The translations under genes and the position numbers were made by a program. A stretch of DNA of 64,000 nt from JBFJKD01 sp038106145. Lineage in GTDB: Bacteria; Pseudomonadota; Gammaproteobacteria; Pseudomonadales; Porticoccaceae. Shown here piece after piece: positions 1 through 8,904 of the stretch (its first letter is position 1; every line of letters begins with the position of its first letter). The notes beneath the pieces were generated by a model. It did not search any database. It was not told where the DNA came from and worked only from the letters and a program-made list of their open reading frames with translations. The stretch is taken from positions 19,505-83,504 of the forward strand of contig JAYODD010000012.1 in NCBI GenBank assembly GCA_038106145.1, written 5' to 3'.

Positions 1-1
1 T

Positions 2-1906
2 ATGACCGATGAGAAACAATTTGCCGAGGCTGTAGCCATCGCCAATATTCCCACCCTGTTGATGGTGCTGGTACAACTGAGCGGCGAACGGCGCTGGCTG
101 CAGGATCCTTACCGCCCGCGGCGCCCCCGGGGGGTGGACGATAACGACAGCGGCGGTTTGAGCATCGACATTCAGCAGGAAATCCGCGCCGCCGCCCTGG
201 AAGCCATTCTGGCCTGGAAAAACGGCAAGCCGCCGGCGCTGGAACCGAGCGAACAGGATCTGGTGGAAATGCTGTCCGTGGCCATGGGTGAAAAAGTCCC
301 CGCCGAGTACGGTGGCATGACGTCGGCACAGCTGGGGCAAACGCCTATGCTGTGGGACCACAAGATCGACGTGCCAGAAAACTTTAGCGTGGTGGTGATT
401 GGCGCGGGAGTGTCCGGACTGGTGGCAGCGGTGAATCTGAAAGCCGCGGGCATCCCGTTTAAATTGTTCGAACGCCGTCACTCCGTGGGTGGGGTGTGGC
501 AGGACAACCGTTATCCCGGCGCTGGGGTGGACACTCCCAACCATCTTTACTCCTTTTCTTTCGCGCCCTACGACTGGAGCGCGTATTTCGCGATGCGCGA
601 CGAGCTGCACGATTATTTTGATCAGGTGGCTGACGATTTTGATATCAAAAAAGATATTCAATTCGACACGGACGTGGTGTCCGTCGTTTACCGGGAAGGC
701 AGCCAGAGCTGGGATGTAACCGTCAAAGACTCCAGCGGCGCGCAAACCACCCATAACGCCAACATTGTTATCAGCGCCGCGGGCATCTTTAATCCGCCGG
801 CGTTCCCCAAGATTGAAGGGCTCGACAGTTTTGCCGGCGAGAGCTGGCACACTGCGGAATGGCCGGACGACAAAACCATTGCCGGCAAGCGGGTGGTGAT
901 GATCGGCAATGGCGCTACTGGCATGCAAATTGGGCCGGAAATACAGCATCAGGTGGAGTCCCTTACCATTTTTCAGCGCGCGCCGCACTGGGCGTCGCCC
1001 CACGAGCAATTCCGCAAGTTGGTGCCGGAGCCGGTGCGCTTTTGATTGCGTGAGGTGCCCCTGTAGCGCTGGTGGTACCGTATGCGACTGGGGTGGACCT
1101 ACAACGACCGGGTTTACCTGTCGCTGTTTAAGGACGAAAACTGGGAACACCCGGAGCGCTCCCTGAATGCGGTCAACGATGCGCACCGCGCCTACTTTAC
1201 CGACTACATCAAAAGCGAGCTGGGCGATCGTATCGACCTGCTCGACAAGGTGTTGCCCACCTATCCACCCTTCGGCAAACGCCTGTTGATGGACAACGGC
1301 TGGTATCGCATGTTGCGCAACCCGAAAGTGACGCTGGTGGATAACCCCATTTTGCGCATCGAGGGCAATCGGGTGATTACCGAGGACGGGAGCAGCTACA
1401 CAGCGGACGTTATTCTGGTGTCCACCGGCTTTGACGTGCTGAAAATGCTGTCCACCTACGAGCTGGTTGGGCGTGGTGGTGTCAACGTGCGCAAAATCTG
1501 GGGCGACGAAGACGCCAGTTCTTACCTGGGTACCGTGATTCCAGGCTTTCCCAATTTTTTCACCCTGTACGGACCAAATCTGCAACCGGGTCACGGTGGC
1601 AGTTTGATATTCGTATCCGAAATGCAGGTGCGTTACATCATGGATATGATCGAGAAAATGAACAATCAGGGAATCGGCGCTGTCGAATGCCGCCAGGAAG
1701 CCCACGACCGCTATCTCGAAAAAATTAATAAACTGCACGAGAAGATGGTGTGGACCCATCCGGGTATGAGCACCTACTACCGCAACTCAAAGGGCCGTAT
1801 TGTGGTGAATTCACCCTATCGCAATGTGGATTTTTTTGAGATGACCAAACAGGTGAATATGGACGACTATCTCGTTGAACCGCAACAGGGGTTACAAGCC
1901 GGTTAG
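2..1906 (+). pseudogene. HAPMO-like Baeyer-Villiger monooxygenase with two in-frame stops
   Basis: A type I Baeyer-Villiger monooxygenase (FAD- and NADPH-dependent oxygen insertion beside a ketone), closest in layout to 4-hydroxyacetophenone monooxygenase. Seen: FAD motif GAGVSG at residues 134-139, the fingerprint FAGESWHTAEWP at 277-288 (F-x-G-x3-H-x3-W-P), the NADPH motif GNGATG at 302-307, and an extension of about 125 residues before the FAD motif as in HAPMO. Codon 348 (TGA, 1043-1045) and codon 355 (TAG, 1064-1066) are stops, yet the frame is unbroken: reading through gives VRF-stop-LREVPL-stop-RWWYRMRL and then a normal C-terminal half. The total of 634 codons fits the family (about 640). 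Either a recent nonsense pseudogene or sequence error. Only one base precedes the ATG, so an upstream start cannot be excluded. Confidence 0.85.
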
Positions 1907-1960
1907 ACACAAGCCCACGCTGGCGGCGAGGAATTTTTTCTTGCTGGCTATAGCGGCAAA

Positions 1961-1990
1961 AAAAAACGAGGCTTCAGGGCCTCGTTTTTT
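1961..1990. terminator. Bidirectional rho-independent terminator
   Basis: A perfect 12-bp inverted repeat (AAAAAACGAGGC at 1961-1972, GCCTCGTTTTTT at 1979-1990) with a 6-nt loop. It has a T-run on the plus strand and the matching A-run gives one on the minus strand. It lies between the convergent monooxygenase and metallo-hydrolase pseudogenes and can stop transcription from both sides. Confidence 0.85.
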
Positions 1991-2038
1991 ATGGATATTT
2001 TATGCCAGCGGCGAACCACTATTTTGTCAATTATTCCT

Positions 2039-2563
2039 TCAGGATTCAAAACGATAACCATCTCCGTCGGGTACTATTTTTCCTGCGGTGGGCGTGGCGA
2101 AGTGGGTGCCGAGGATGGTGGTTGAGGCATCGCCGAAACGTTGCATAAACGCGATGCGGGTTTTTTCAGCCAGGCTGCTGTCGGTGTCGGCCATATCAAT
2201 CCAGCCGGGTTTGGCCATCTGCAGGGGGTAGTGAAACATGTCGCCGGTTATCACCGCCTGCTCGCCAGCCGACTGGATCAGTATGCTGACGTGGCCGGGG
2301 GTGGGAATCAGACTGACTTCATCGTTGATGCGATGGTTTGCTGCGACCAGATCAACCAGTTGCGCCGCGAAAATCGGTTGCAGCGCGTGTTCCAGGGCGT
2401 TACTTTTGTAGGGGTCTTCTTCATCTTTCCAGTATTCCCACTCCGCCGCACCGAACAGATAGCGGGCGTTGGGAAAGGTGGGAATCCAGGTGCCGTTTTA
2501 CAGGCGGGTGATGGTTACGTTGCCGATCTGCCAGGAGAGGTTTTTATAAAAACGGTCGGTCAT
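2039..2563 (-). pseudogene. Metallo-beta-lactamase-fold hydrolase remnant, internally deleted
   Basis: Reading the minus strand from the ATG at 2563-2561 (an AGGAG-like site precedes it) gives MTDRFYKNLSWQIGNVTITRL, a TAA stop at 2500-2498, then in the same frame NGTWIPTFPNARYLF and about 150 further residues to the end at 2039. The part after the stop is the C-terminal half of an MBL-fold hydrolase (GHVS and ITGDMFHYPLQM). In intact relatives the segment resembling NTRLVDGRWVPTFPNARYLF follows directly after HxHxDH, but here it is joined to the extreme N-terminus. Roughly 100 residues including the HxHxDH zinc site are missing, apparently joined at a shared Thr-Arg-Leu coding stretch. It cannot be a working metallo-hydrolase. 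The frame assignment is seen; the deletion is inferred from family knowledge. Confidence 0.75.
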
Positions 2564-2701
2564 CGCACAAGCTCCTTTCTTGTTATTTAATTTTTGTTGT
2601 GCCGTCAGATATTAGTGGTCGCCGCCGATTGGCGCGCCCCCGCTAAAGCAGATTAATGGCGTCGGACTCGCCAGATGTGAATGCCACTCACGGGGAGATA
2701 C

Positions 2702-3175
2702 TTAACGCGGCAGGTTACCGGCGATAAAATCCTCGAAGTTGGTGGTGTTTAGCACTTTGTCCCCGCGACCCAGGACATCGAACAGATTGCCGTCGACGGC
2801 TTGCATACTGAAAAACACCAGGGTGCCTTCGGGTCCGGCGTATTCCATATGCACATCGCCGCCGGGTTTGTTGGCGTAATCCCCGGCCGTGCGGACTTTA
2901 TGCACGGGCTTGCCGTTTACTACTTCAACGGTGTGGTGCTCGCCCTCGAGAATCAGCGACATACTGTTGCCCAGGTGGCGGTGATAGTGGCAGTAGGAAT
3001 TGGGCGCCCAGCGGCTGAGGAAGTCGACGGTGCCGGATTTGGGTGATGCACCCAGAATGGCGATGGCATAGTCGATGGGGTAATCGAAGCGTGGGTCGGG
3101 ACCGAAATGGAGCCACTCAAGGGCGCTGGTATCGAAGTTTGACAGGGGGGTAAATTTCGCGGCGGCTTGATTCAT
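2702..3175 (-). CDS. Small single-domain cupin protein
   Basis: A 157-residue cupin, probably a metal-dependent dioxygenase or sensor. Seen: a first cupin motif with His63, His65 and His67 in SYCHYHRHLGNSM, then Glu78 in LILEGEHH, and a second-motif histidine at 109 (GDVHMEY). Length and layout resemble the ChrR-like / 2,4'-dihydroxyacetophenone dioxygenase type of small cupins, but that is a family-level impression. It is intact, while its two left neighbours, an acetophenone-monooxygenase-like gene and a hydrolase, are broken, so it may be the survivor of an aromatic-ketone cassette. No signal peptide is visible. Confidence 0.7.
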   Translation of the reverse strand: MNQAAAKFTPLSNFDTSALEWLHFGPDPRFDYPIDYAIAILGASPKSGTVDFLSRWAPNSYCHYHRHLGNSMSLILEGEHHTVEVVNGKPVHKVRTAGDYANKPGGDVHMEYAGPEGTLVFFSMQAVDGNLFDVLGRGDKVLNTTNFEDFIAGNLPR

Positions 3176-3282
3176 GAGGTGATTATCCTCTTGATTTACT
3201 GCGTTTCAGGTGACGGTTTGGTGCTCAGATTAGCACATTTGTGCTTATCTGCCAGTACCGCGGCGACCTGCAGACTAGTACC

Positions 3283-3310
3283 CCCCCTGGTACAGCGGCT
3301 GGCCAGGGGG
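3283..3310. repeat. 8-bp GC inverted repeat after the porin gene
   Basis: CCCCCTGG at 3283-3290 pairs with CCAGGGGG at 3303-3310 around a 12-nt loop, between the 3' end of the porin gene and the cupin start. No T-run follows on the minus strand, so it may be a weak terminator or just a stable hairpin. Confidence 0.35.
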
Positions 3311-3326
3311 CGGTCGTGCAGGCGTT

Positions 3327-4595
3327 TTAATACTTAAATTTGATATCCATTTGCAGGCGATCGTAGTCGGTTTCCAGGTCGCCTTTTTCGTTAATAAAGT
3401 AGGTCAGCGCCAGCGACACATTGTTGTCCAGGGCGTAGGCGCCTTTTAGCAAATGGCCCTTGTTGTTGGTGCCGCCGTCGCCGAAGTCTGAATCGGTAAT
3501 CAGGGCAAAGACCGCATCCGCCTCCAGGTCCTGATAGGCGTACCCAAGTTCCCAACTGCCGGGGTTTTTAGCCTTGCCCAGGGTACCACCCGCTGCCCAG
3601 CCGGTGTCGTTGTTGCTGGCGTCCTGATTCTGGACCCAGTCGGCAAACAGACTGGCGGGCAGTCCAGCCAGGGTGAACGTCAGTTCGGCGAATGCCTCCA
3701 GCTCTTCGTAATTGTGCTGATAGACCATATCGGGGCCATCCGCGACCAGAGTGTTGCCGAACGAACTGCTGGAATAGAACGGTTTAGCGCCAGCCACGGG
3801 AATATCGTAGTAGCCGAGGCCCACGATCAGGCGGGTGCTGTCGCTCAGGGCGGTATGCAGACCAACCTGCGTACCCCAGATACTTTCCGCGTTCTGCTTG
3901 CCCGCTTTGTCGTCGCTTTCCAGATACAAAAAGGCACCGTTGGCGAAGAACGCGCCGTTAGCGTAGTTGGCCGCGAGACCTTCGGGGCGGTAGTCGTCAT
4001 CCCATAGCAGGGCGTGCCCGCCGGGTTTGTAAAATGGCGTTTTGAATTTACCACCGAGTACATGGGTGTTGGCCAGACCGCTCCAGTCAAAGTAGGCCAG
4101 GTCCAGATTGATGCCCTTGGAGCTGCCGCCGTTGCCGAAGGTCTGGTTGCTGGACACCGGGTCGTCACTGCCGGAGGCCAGCCCAAAGCCCACCTTCCAG
4201 TCCTCGTTGACCTGCGCCTGGGCTTCGATACGCGCCCGCATGCGCGAACGATTGCGGTCCTTGTCGTTGTCCGCATCGTCGATATTTTCGTAGCGGTAGC
4301 GGAAATCTCCGTTAACCTGAATGCGCTCGGCCCAGACCAGTTTTTCGTTGGGGGCGGCGGGCAGGCTGGCGGCTTTGGCCAATTCGGCATTGCGTTCGCG
4401 CAGCTCCTGATCGCTTTGCTCCAGTTGATTGACACGGGCGGTCAACGCTTCCACCTGTTGAATCAGCCGTTGCACGGTGGTGTCGTCCACCGCGGCGAAC
4501 GCGCTGGAGGTGATCGCCATCAGGCTTACGAGCAGGGCTCCCCGAGCGCTCCGGGAGCTGCGATTTTTGGCGACGTTGGTTGGTCGGTGTTTCAT
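3327..4595 (-). CDS. Outer-membrane porin (putative-porin family)
   Basis: A 422-residue beta-barrel outer-membrane protein for passive solute uptake. The N-terminus has a basic start, a hydrophobic stretch (ALLVSLMAITSSAFA) and a likely signal peptidase site after AFA. A short coiled coil follows (QRLIQQVEALTARVNQLEQ and on), then a barrel rich in alternating aromatic strands with Asp/Asn loops, ending in the typical aromatic FKY. The coiled coil plus barrel layout fits the Porin_5/putative-porin group. The frame is open nine or more codons upstream, but the ATG at 4595 is preferred because an AAGAGG site lies just before it and MKHRP gives a normal signal peptide. It is monocistronic and the substrate is unknown. 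Confidence 0.8.
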   Translation of the reverse strand: MKHRPTNVAKNRSSRSARGALLVSLMAITSSAFAAVDDTTVQRLIQQVEALTARVNQLEQSDQELRERNAELAKAASLPAAPNEKLVWAERIQVNGDFRYRYENIDDADNDKDRNRSRMRARIEAQAQVNEDWKVGFGLASGSDDPVSSNQTFGNGGSSKGINLDLAYFDWSGLANTHVLGGKFKTPFYKPGGHALLWDDDYRPEGLAANYANGAFFANGAFLYLESDDKAGKQNAESIWGTQVGLHTALSDSTRLIVGLGYYDIPVAGAKPFYSSSSFGNTLVADGPDMVYQHNYEELEAFAELTFTLAGLPASLFADWVQNQDASNNDTGWAAGGTLGKAKNPGSWELGYAYQDLEADAVFALITDSDFGDGGTNNKGHLLKGAYALDNNVSLALTYFINEKGDLETDYDRLQMDIKFKY

Positions 4596-4814
4596 ACACT
4601 GCATCCTCTTGATGATCAAAGGGTGGGGCACTACCCCGAGTGTCCAGTGGTGCGTCGGAGTGAGTTTGCCTTGCTACAGGGCTGTTACAAACTGGCTGGG
4701 CCAACGGGTCACGGCTGGCGCAACGGCAAGTAACCGGAACGGGTAAAAACGGGCGACAGTATATCGCAGTGATGTTCCGCCACAAAAGGTGGGGGTGTTC
4801 CCACGTCGAGTCCG

Positions 4815-5321
4815 TTAGCGGGCGGGTAGTTCGTGGGCCAGTAACCAGCGCTTGGTGTCGAGGCCACCGGCAAAGCCGGTCAGGGCGCCATTACTGCCGA
4901 TTATACGGTGACAGGGCACGACTATGGGCAGGGGGTTTTTACTGTTGGCCATCCCCACCGCCCGCGCCGCGGTGGGTTTGCCGATGGCGGTGGCGATCGC
5001 CCCGTAACTGGCGGTGGCGCCGTAGGGTATGGCGCGTAATTGCGTCCACACGGTTTTTTGGAATGCGGTACCCTGCGGCGCCAGAGTCAGGTCGAATACC
5101 CGGAGGTTTCCCGTGAAATAGGCACTCAGTTGCTCCAGCGCCTGTTGGACAAAAAGATTGGCGCGGGCGTTAGCAGGGAGCGGTGCTGCCTGCGCCGTCC
5201 TTTTTTGATTGGGAAACCTGATTGCGGTCAGTCCTTGATCAGTGGCGATCACGGTCAGCTGTCCGATGGGGCTTTCCAGGTACGCGCAAAAATATTCCGG
5301 GTTTTGCTGGTTGGGTGACAT
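4815..5321 (-). CDS. ogt: Methylated-DNA-[protein]-cysteine S-methyltransferase
   Basis: A 168-residue suicide enzyme that takes the methyl group from O6-methylguanine (and O4-methylthymine) onto its own cysteine. The acceptor is Cys137 in VVPCHRIIG. The Arg finger region (AARAVGMA) and the downstream GFAGG are present. The ORF runs 54 codons further upstream, but that part overlaps the alkA-type gene in another frame. The ATG at 5321 has a GGAGA ribosome site and gives the family's usual length. It lies 34 bp after the glycosylase fusion gene on the same strand, so the two form an alkylation-repair operon. Confidence 0.92.
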   Translation of the reverse strand: MSPNQQNPEYFCAYLESPIGQLTVIATDQGLTAIRFPNQKRTAQAAPLPANARANLFVQQALEQLSAYFTGNLRVFDLTLAPQGTAFQKTVWTQLRAIPYGATASYGAIATAIGKPTAARAVGMANSKNPLPIVVPCHRIIGSNGALTGFAGGLDTKRWLLAHELPAR

Positions 5322-5355
5322 GTTGATTCTCCGTGGTCGGCAACAGGTTGCGGCG

Positions 5356-6834
5356 TCAATATACGTCCGCCACTGCGAGGCTTTGCCACAACAACAGCGT
5401 GGCATAGCTACCCCAGGGGCTAACGCTGTTCGCGTCGAACTCGGCGATTGCGTCGGTTCCGCCGGTGAGTTTGCGCAGAGCATTTTTTACCCCGAGATCC
5501 CCGGCCAGAAATATGTCCGGATGGCCGGCGCGAAACGCCGTGTACTGGACGGTCCAGGGGCCGATACCGGGTATGCTGAGCCAATCCTCGTAGGGGTTAC
5601 CGTGGCAACCAGGGGGTTCGTCCACAGTCGGTTGTTGCGCGACCGACCTTGCCAGTGCGCGCAATGCCTGACGGCGTTTGTCGGGCATCGCCAGAAATGC
5701 CAAATCTGAACGGGCCACGGCAGCCGGCGTAGGAAACAGTAAGTGGGGACCGCCGACCGGCTGGCGATCCATGGCTGCACCAACTGGGGCGCCCAATTCA
5801 GTCACCAGTTTGGACACCAGGTTGTGGGCCGCCTTGACCGACACCTGCTGCCCAAGAATGGCTCTGACCCCCGCTTCAAACGGCGACCACAGTCCCGGTA
5901 GTCTGATACCCGTACTGTCGAGGGGGGCGAGAAGAGGGTGTTTCCCCAGATGGCTGGAAATCACGCTGGCATCCGCATCGAGATCCAGCAGGCGGCGAAT
6001 GCGCTGAATAATGGCCAGCGTGGGGCGCGGGTCGGACAGTGACAGCGTCACCTGGAAACCATTTTTTTCGGGTTTATGGGTTGCGGTGAATGCACCGGTA
6101 CATGTACCGAGGGTAACGCTGCGGCTGTAACTGTCGTCCGTCACCACTTCCAGGCCGGCAATATGCCGGGCGCGGTAAAAGTCCCGCACCATCGGCCAGG
6201 CGTATGGAGGGCGGTAATTAAGTAGTACTGTCAGACCGTTGTCGCGTGGTGGTTGAGTATGGTGGGTGCTGCGTAATTGCCGAGGGTTCAGGTTCAGGAT
6301 CTGTGAAAATACGCTGTTAAAGCGTCGCACACTGCCAAACCCGGCGATATGGGCCACTTCAGTCACTGGCAATGCGGTCTGTTGCAATAATTGCTTGGCA
6401 AATAATACGCGGCGAAAATTCGCGTATTGCAGGGGTGCAATGCCGAGTTGTTGGGTGAACAGACGGCGCAGGTAGCGGTCGCTGACCCCTAGCCGCTCGG
6501 CAAATTCCGGCAGCGATTGTTCGCGCCATTCGCCGTTATCAATCATGCGCATCGCGCGGGTAAGGGTTGTTTGCACTCCCCGCCATGCCGGGGAGCCCGG
6601 CGCGGCTTCCGGTCGGCAACGCAGGCACGGGCGCAAGCCGGCCCGGAGCGCAGCGAAAGCGGTGGCAAAGTACTGCACGTTGCGCTCTTGCGGGGGCGTG
6701 GCGGGGCACACCGGTCGACAAAAAATGCCGGTGGTTTTTACGCCGATGAAAAACAGGCCGTCGAAGCGGGCATCCCGGGCCAGGCGTGCCTGCCGGTAGT
6801 TATCTTGGTTCGCGGGTTGAAGGATAGTTTCCAT
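5356..6834 (-). CDS. AdaA-AraC-AlkA fusion: 3-methyladenine DNA glycosylase with Ada-type regulator
   Basis: A 492-residue three-part alkylation-response protein. Residues 1-85 are the Ada zinc domain with Cys39, Cys43, Cys70 and Cys73 (FCRPVCP and RPCLRC); in Ada the first cysteine accepts methyl from DNA phosphotriesters. About residues 88-190 are an AraC helix-turn-helix (LPEFAERLGVSDRYLRRLF; VAHIAGFGSVRRFNSVF). The rest is an AlkA glycosylase with helix-hairpin-helix LSIPGIGPW from 419 and the catalytic aspartate in LAGDLGV (Asp446). The protein probably senses methylated DNA, activates its own operon and removes methylated bases. The O6-methyltransferase half of Ada is encoded separately just downstream (ogt). 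Confidence 0.9.
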   Translation of the reverse strand: METILQPANQDNYRQARLARDARFDGLFFIGVKTTGIFCRPVCPATPPQERNVQYFATAFAALRAGLRPCLRCRPEAAPGSPAWRGVQTTLTRAMRMIDNGEWREQSLPEFAERLGVSDRYLRRLFTQQLGIAPLQYANFRRVLFAKQLLQQTALPVTEVAHIAGFGSVRRFNSVFSQILNLNPRQLRSTHHTQPPRDNGLTVLLNYRPPYAWPMVRDFYRARHIAGLEVVTDDSYSRSVTLGTCTGAFTATHKPEKNGFQVTLSLSDPRPTLAIIQRIRRLLDLDADASVISSHLGKHPLLAPLDSTGIRLPGLWSPFEAGVRAILGQQVSVKAAHNLVSKLVTELGAPVGAAMDRQPVGGPHLLFPTPAAVARSDLAFLAMPDKRRQALRALARSVAQQPTVDEPPGCHGNPYEDWLSIPGIGPWTVQYTAFRAGHPDIFLAGDLGVKNALRKLTGGTDAIAEFDANSVSPWGSYATLLLWQSLAVADVY

Positions 6835-7010
6835 GGGGGCAGTTTAGCGCTATCGCCGACGGAAACCAGCCGTTTTCGGAACTGCATAGTTGGTGGTGGA
6901 TAGTCAGGGTGGAGCCGTTGCCACGATCGCTTGCGACCGCACCCAGGCAACGCGTCGCCGGTTAATGTCGCGCTTCGCCCCGCGACCGACAAATGGAGGC
7001 CGCCGCCGCG

Positions 7011-7733
7011 TTAAACCGGTTCGGGTGCCGATTTAAACAGGCTGACCACGGTTAACAGGATCATAATGACGGCGACCAAGACAAATGTATAAAACGCCAG
7101 GGTCTGGTTGCTTATGACTGTTCCGCTAACGTCCATGGGCTTATGCGCCATGGTTACCGCGGCCATGCCAGTGTAGTGCATGCCGCACACCGCCAGCCCC
7201 ATGACGCAGGCGCTAGCAACCCGTTGCAGAAGGCCTCTGAGGTTAAATGCCAGCCACAGGGCAATAGTCGCCGCGGCGATAGCAATGGCAATCGACCCGG
7301 ATACCAGCAGCATACTGTAGGAAATAGATGCGGGCATAATCATCGCTGCCATACCGGTATAGTGCATACCGGCTACCCCCAGGCCGGTAACCGCACCGGC
7401 GATCAATAGTTTTGCAACGCTGGCGGTTTTTGCGCTAACCAGGAAGAGCCCTGCGCCACAGGCCCCCACCGCGATAATCAGCGAAAGCCCGGTCAATGCG
7501 ACGTCGTAGGAGACCCCGATAGGCAGGATGTAGGCCAGCATACCAATAAAATGCATGGCCCAGATGGCGCCGCCGCCCATGGCGATTGCCGCACCCGCCA
7601 GCCAGGCGAATTTTGCCCGGGGTGTTGTGGCGCCGCGGATGTTGGTAGCCAGTTCAAGGGCTGTGTAGGAGCCGATCACGGAAATAATATAGGACAGAAT
7701 TACCAGTAAGGTATCGTAGGAGGGGGCGATCAT
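7011..7733 (-). CDS. MHYT-domain integral membrane sensor, stand-alone
   Basis: A 240-residue protein of about seven membrane helices with three copies of the MHYT signature: AMHFIGM, then two copies of GMHYTGMAA. The MHYT module is proposed to bind copper and sense oxygen, CO or NO. It is usually fused to GGDEF/EAL or kinase output domains; here there is no output domain, and the protein ends soon after the last helix with a short tail (SLFKSAPEPV). It is flanked by alkA and the gsp operon with no obvious operon partner. Function beyond the fold is unknown. Confidence 0.85.
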   Translation of the reverse strand: MIAPSYDTLLVILSYIISVIGSYTALELATNIRGATTPRAKFAWLAGAAIAMGGGAIWAMHFIGMLAYILPIGVSYDVALTGLSLIIAVGACGAGLFLVSAKTASVAKLLIAGAVTGLGVAGMHYTGMAAMIMPASISYSMLLVSGSIAIAIAAATIALWLAFNLRGLLQRVASACVMGLAVCGMHYTGMAAVTMAHKPMDVSGTVISNQTLAFYTFVLVAVIMILLTVVSLFKSAPEPV

Positions 7734-8160
7734 AGTGGGGGTCTCCGGTTATCGTTCGGCGTTTGCGCAAGCGCGCTATCCAGAGTTGGTGAGCGCTGAA
7801 AACCATAAAGCTCATCCGCTACGGCGCCCTGGGTCGCGAATGGCGCGATGGGGCGGCGAAAAATTTTCCTGTGATGCTCCTTTTCTATCTCCGTTGATCG
7901 TGTCCGCCTGATTCTGATTGGTTAATCCCGCGTGGACGGGGCCAGCACTTGTTTGAGCGGAAATACCTCACGATGATGACGGATCGGAATCGGGATAACA
8001 ACCCAACGGAGGTGCGGCGGACAGGGTCCGTACCACCCTGATGCGTCTCCTTCTGCCTGCCTACGTTGGGCGGCCAGGGTCGAGACCGGCCGCAATGAAG
8101 GCTGTAAATGTCGGTTGAGTGTGAGGACGTTAGTGGGCAAAATTAGCAGACCTGTGCACC
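7734..8160. other. 427-bp intergenic region, MHYT gene / gspC
   Basis: A divergent intergenic region that must hold the promoters of the MHYT gene (minus) and the gsp operon (plus). TTGAGT and AAAATT, 18 bp apart, near 8115-8145 could be a weak -35/-10 for gspC. I see no convincing gene, repeat or structured RNA; a 72-codon minus ORF at 7922-8140 lacks support. Confidence 0.4.
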
Positions 8161-8871
8161 GTGCGTGCAGTGGAACTGGATCTTATGGAATGGATTGGCA
8201 GTAACAGGGTTGGCAGGCGGAACGCTCACAACACACCGATTGGCGAATCGAGCCCAAAGGTGTTATTGCTCGCGTTGTGTGCCGGGTTACTATTGCTCGG
8301 TTTACAGGGTTATTTTGACAGTCGAATTCTGGTGGGCGGCCAGGACCTGTCAGGTGGGCAGGTGGAAGCCAGCGGGAGCGTGCAAGGCGAGACGCTGGAT
8401 CTTGCGGCGATTATCGCTCTGAATATGATGGGTGGCGCGACCGCCAGTGCGGCGAGTGCCGCGGCCACCGAAGCCATCCCGGATACCCGCCTCGATCTGC
8501 AATTACACGGTATTTTCGCCAGTAATGGCGAACGCCTTGCGGGGGCGGTGATCGCGCAGGCGGGTGGCGACTCGGGGTTTTACCGCATCGGCGACGAAAT
8601 CGCCGACGATGTCAGTCTCCATGCGGTGGCGGCGGACAGTGTGGTGCTCAGGCGTGGTGGTGCGCTGGAAACCCTGCGCTACCCGGAAAAGACTGAAGCG
8701 GCTGCAACTACGCCGCGTGTTGCGTCGCGCCGTGTGCGAGGGGACAATGTGGCGAATCAGGAAGTAACGTCACCGGGTGCTGGAGACGGTGGCTCCAGTG
8801 CGCAGAACAACCAGCGCGCAACGCAATTGCGCGAGCGTTTGCAGCGACTGCGACGGCGCAGCGCCGAGTAG
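8161..8871 (+). CDS. gspC: Type II secretion protein GspC, short form without PDZ
   Basis: The inner-membrane connector of the type II secretion system, which links the inner-membrane platform to the GspD secretin. It has a short cytoplasmic N-terminus, one membrane helix at about 33-50 (VLLLALCAGLLLLGLQ), and an HR domain at about 106-172 (LQLHGIF...GFYRIGDEI). The low-complexity C-terminal tail ends in basic RERLQRLRRRSAE. At 236 residues it lacks the PDZ or coiled-coil domain of longer GspC proteins. The GTG at 8161 is the longest start; the ATG at 8185 (MEWIGS) is equally possible. It is the first gene of gspCDEFGHIJKLM. Confidence 0.85.
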   Translation: MRAVELDLMEWIGSNRVGRRNAHNTPIGESSPKVLLLALCAGLLLLGLQGYFDSRILVGGQDLSGGQVEASGSVQGETLDLAAIIALNMMGGATASAASAAATEAIPDTRLDLQLHGIFASNGERLAGAVIAQAGGDSGFYRIGDEIADDVSLHAVAADSVVLRRGGALETLRYPEKTEAAATTPRVASRRVRGDNVANQEVTSPGAGDGGSSAQNNQRATQLRERLQRLRRRSAE

Positions 8872-8904
8872 GGCGAATTTCATAATAATATTCAAGGACA
8901 GATT

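Noticed and set aside
1043..1066. Stop-codon recoding (selenocysteine or pyrrolysine) in the monooxygenase
   Set aside because: One TGA and one TAG lie 21 nt apart, at positions where the family has ordinary Leu/Trp and Tyr. No recoding element or pathway gene was seen.
2141..2590. 149-codon plus-strand ORF
   Set aside because: It is antisense to the metallo-hydrolase remnant, whose translated residues match a known family; the plus frame has no recognisable motif.
7922..8140. 72-codon minus ORF in the MHYT-gspC spacer
   Set aside because: No ribosome site, composition unlike its neighbours, and no recognisable pattern.
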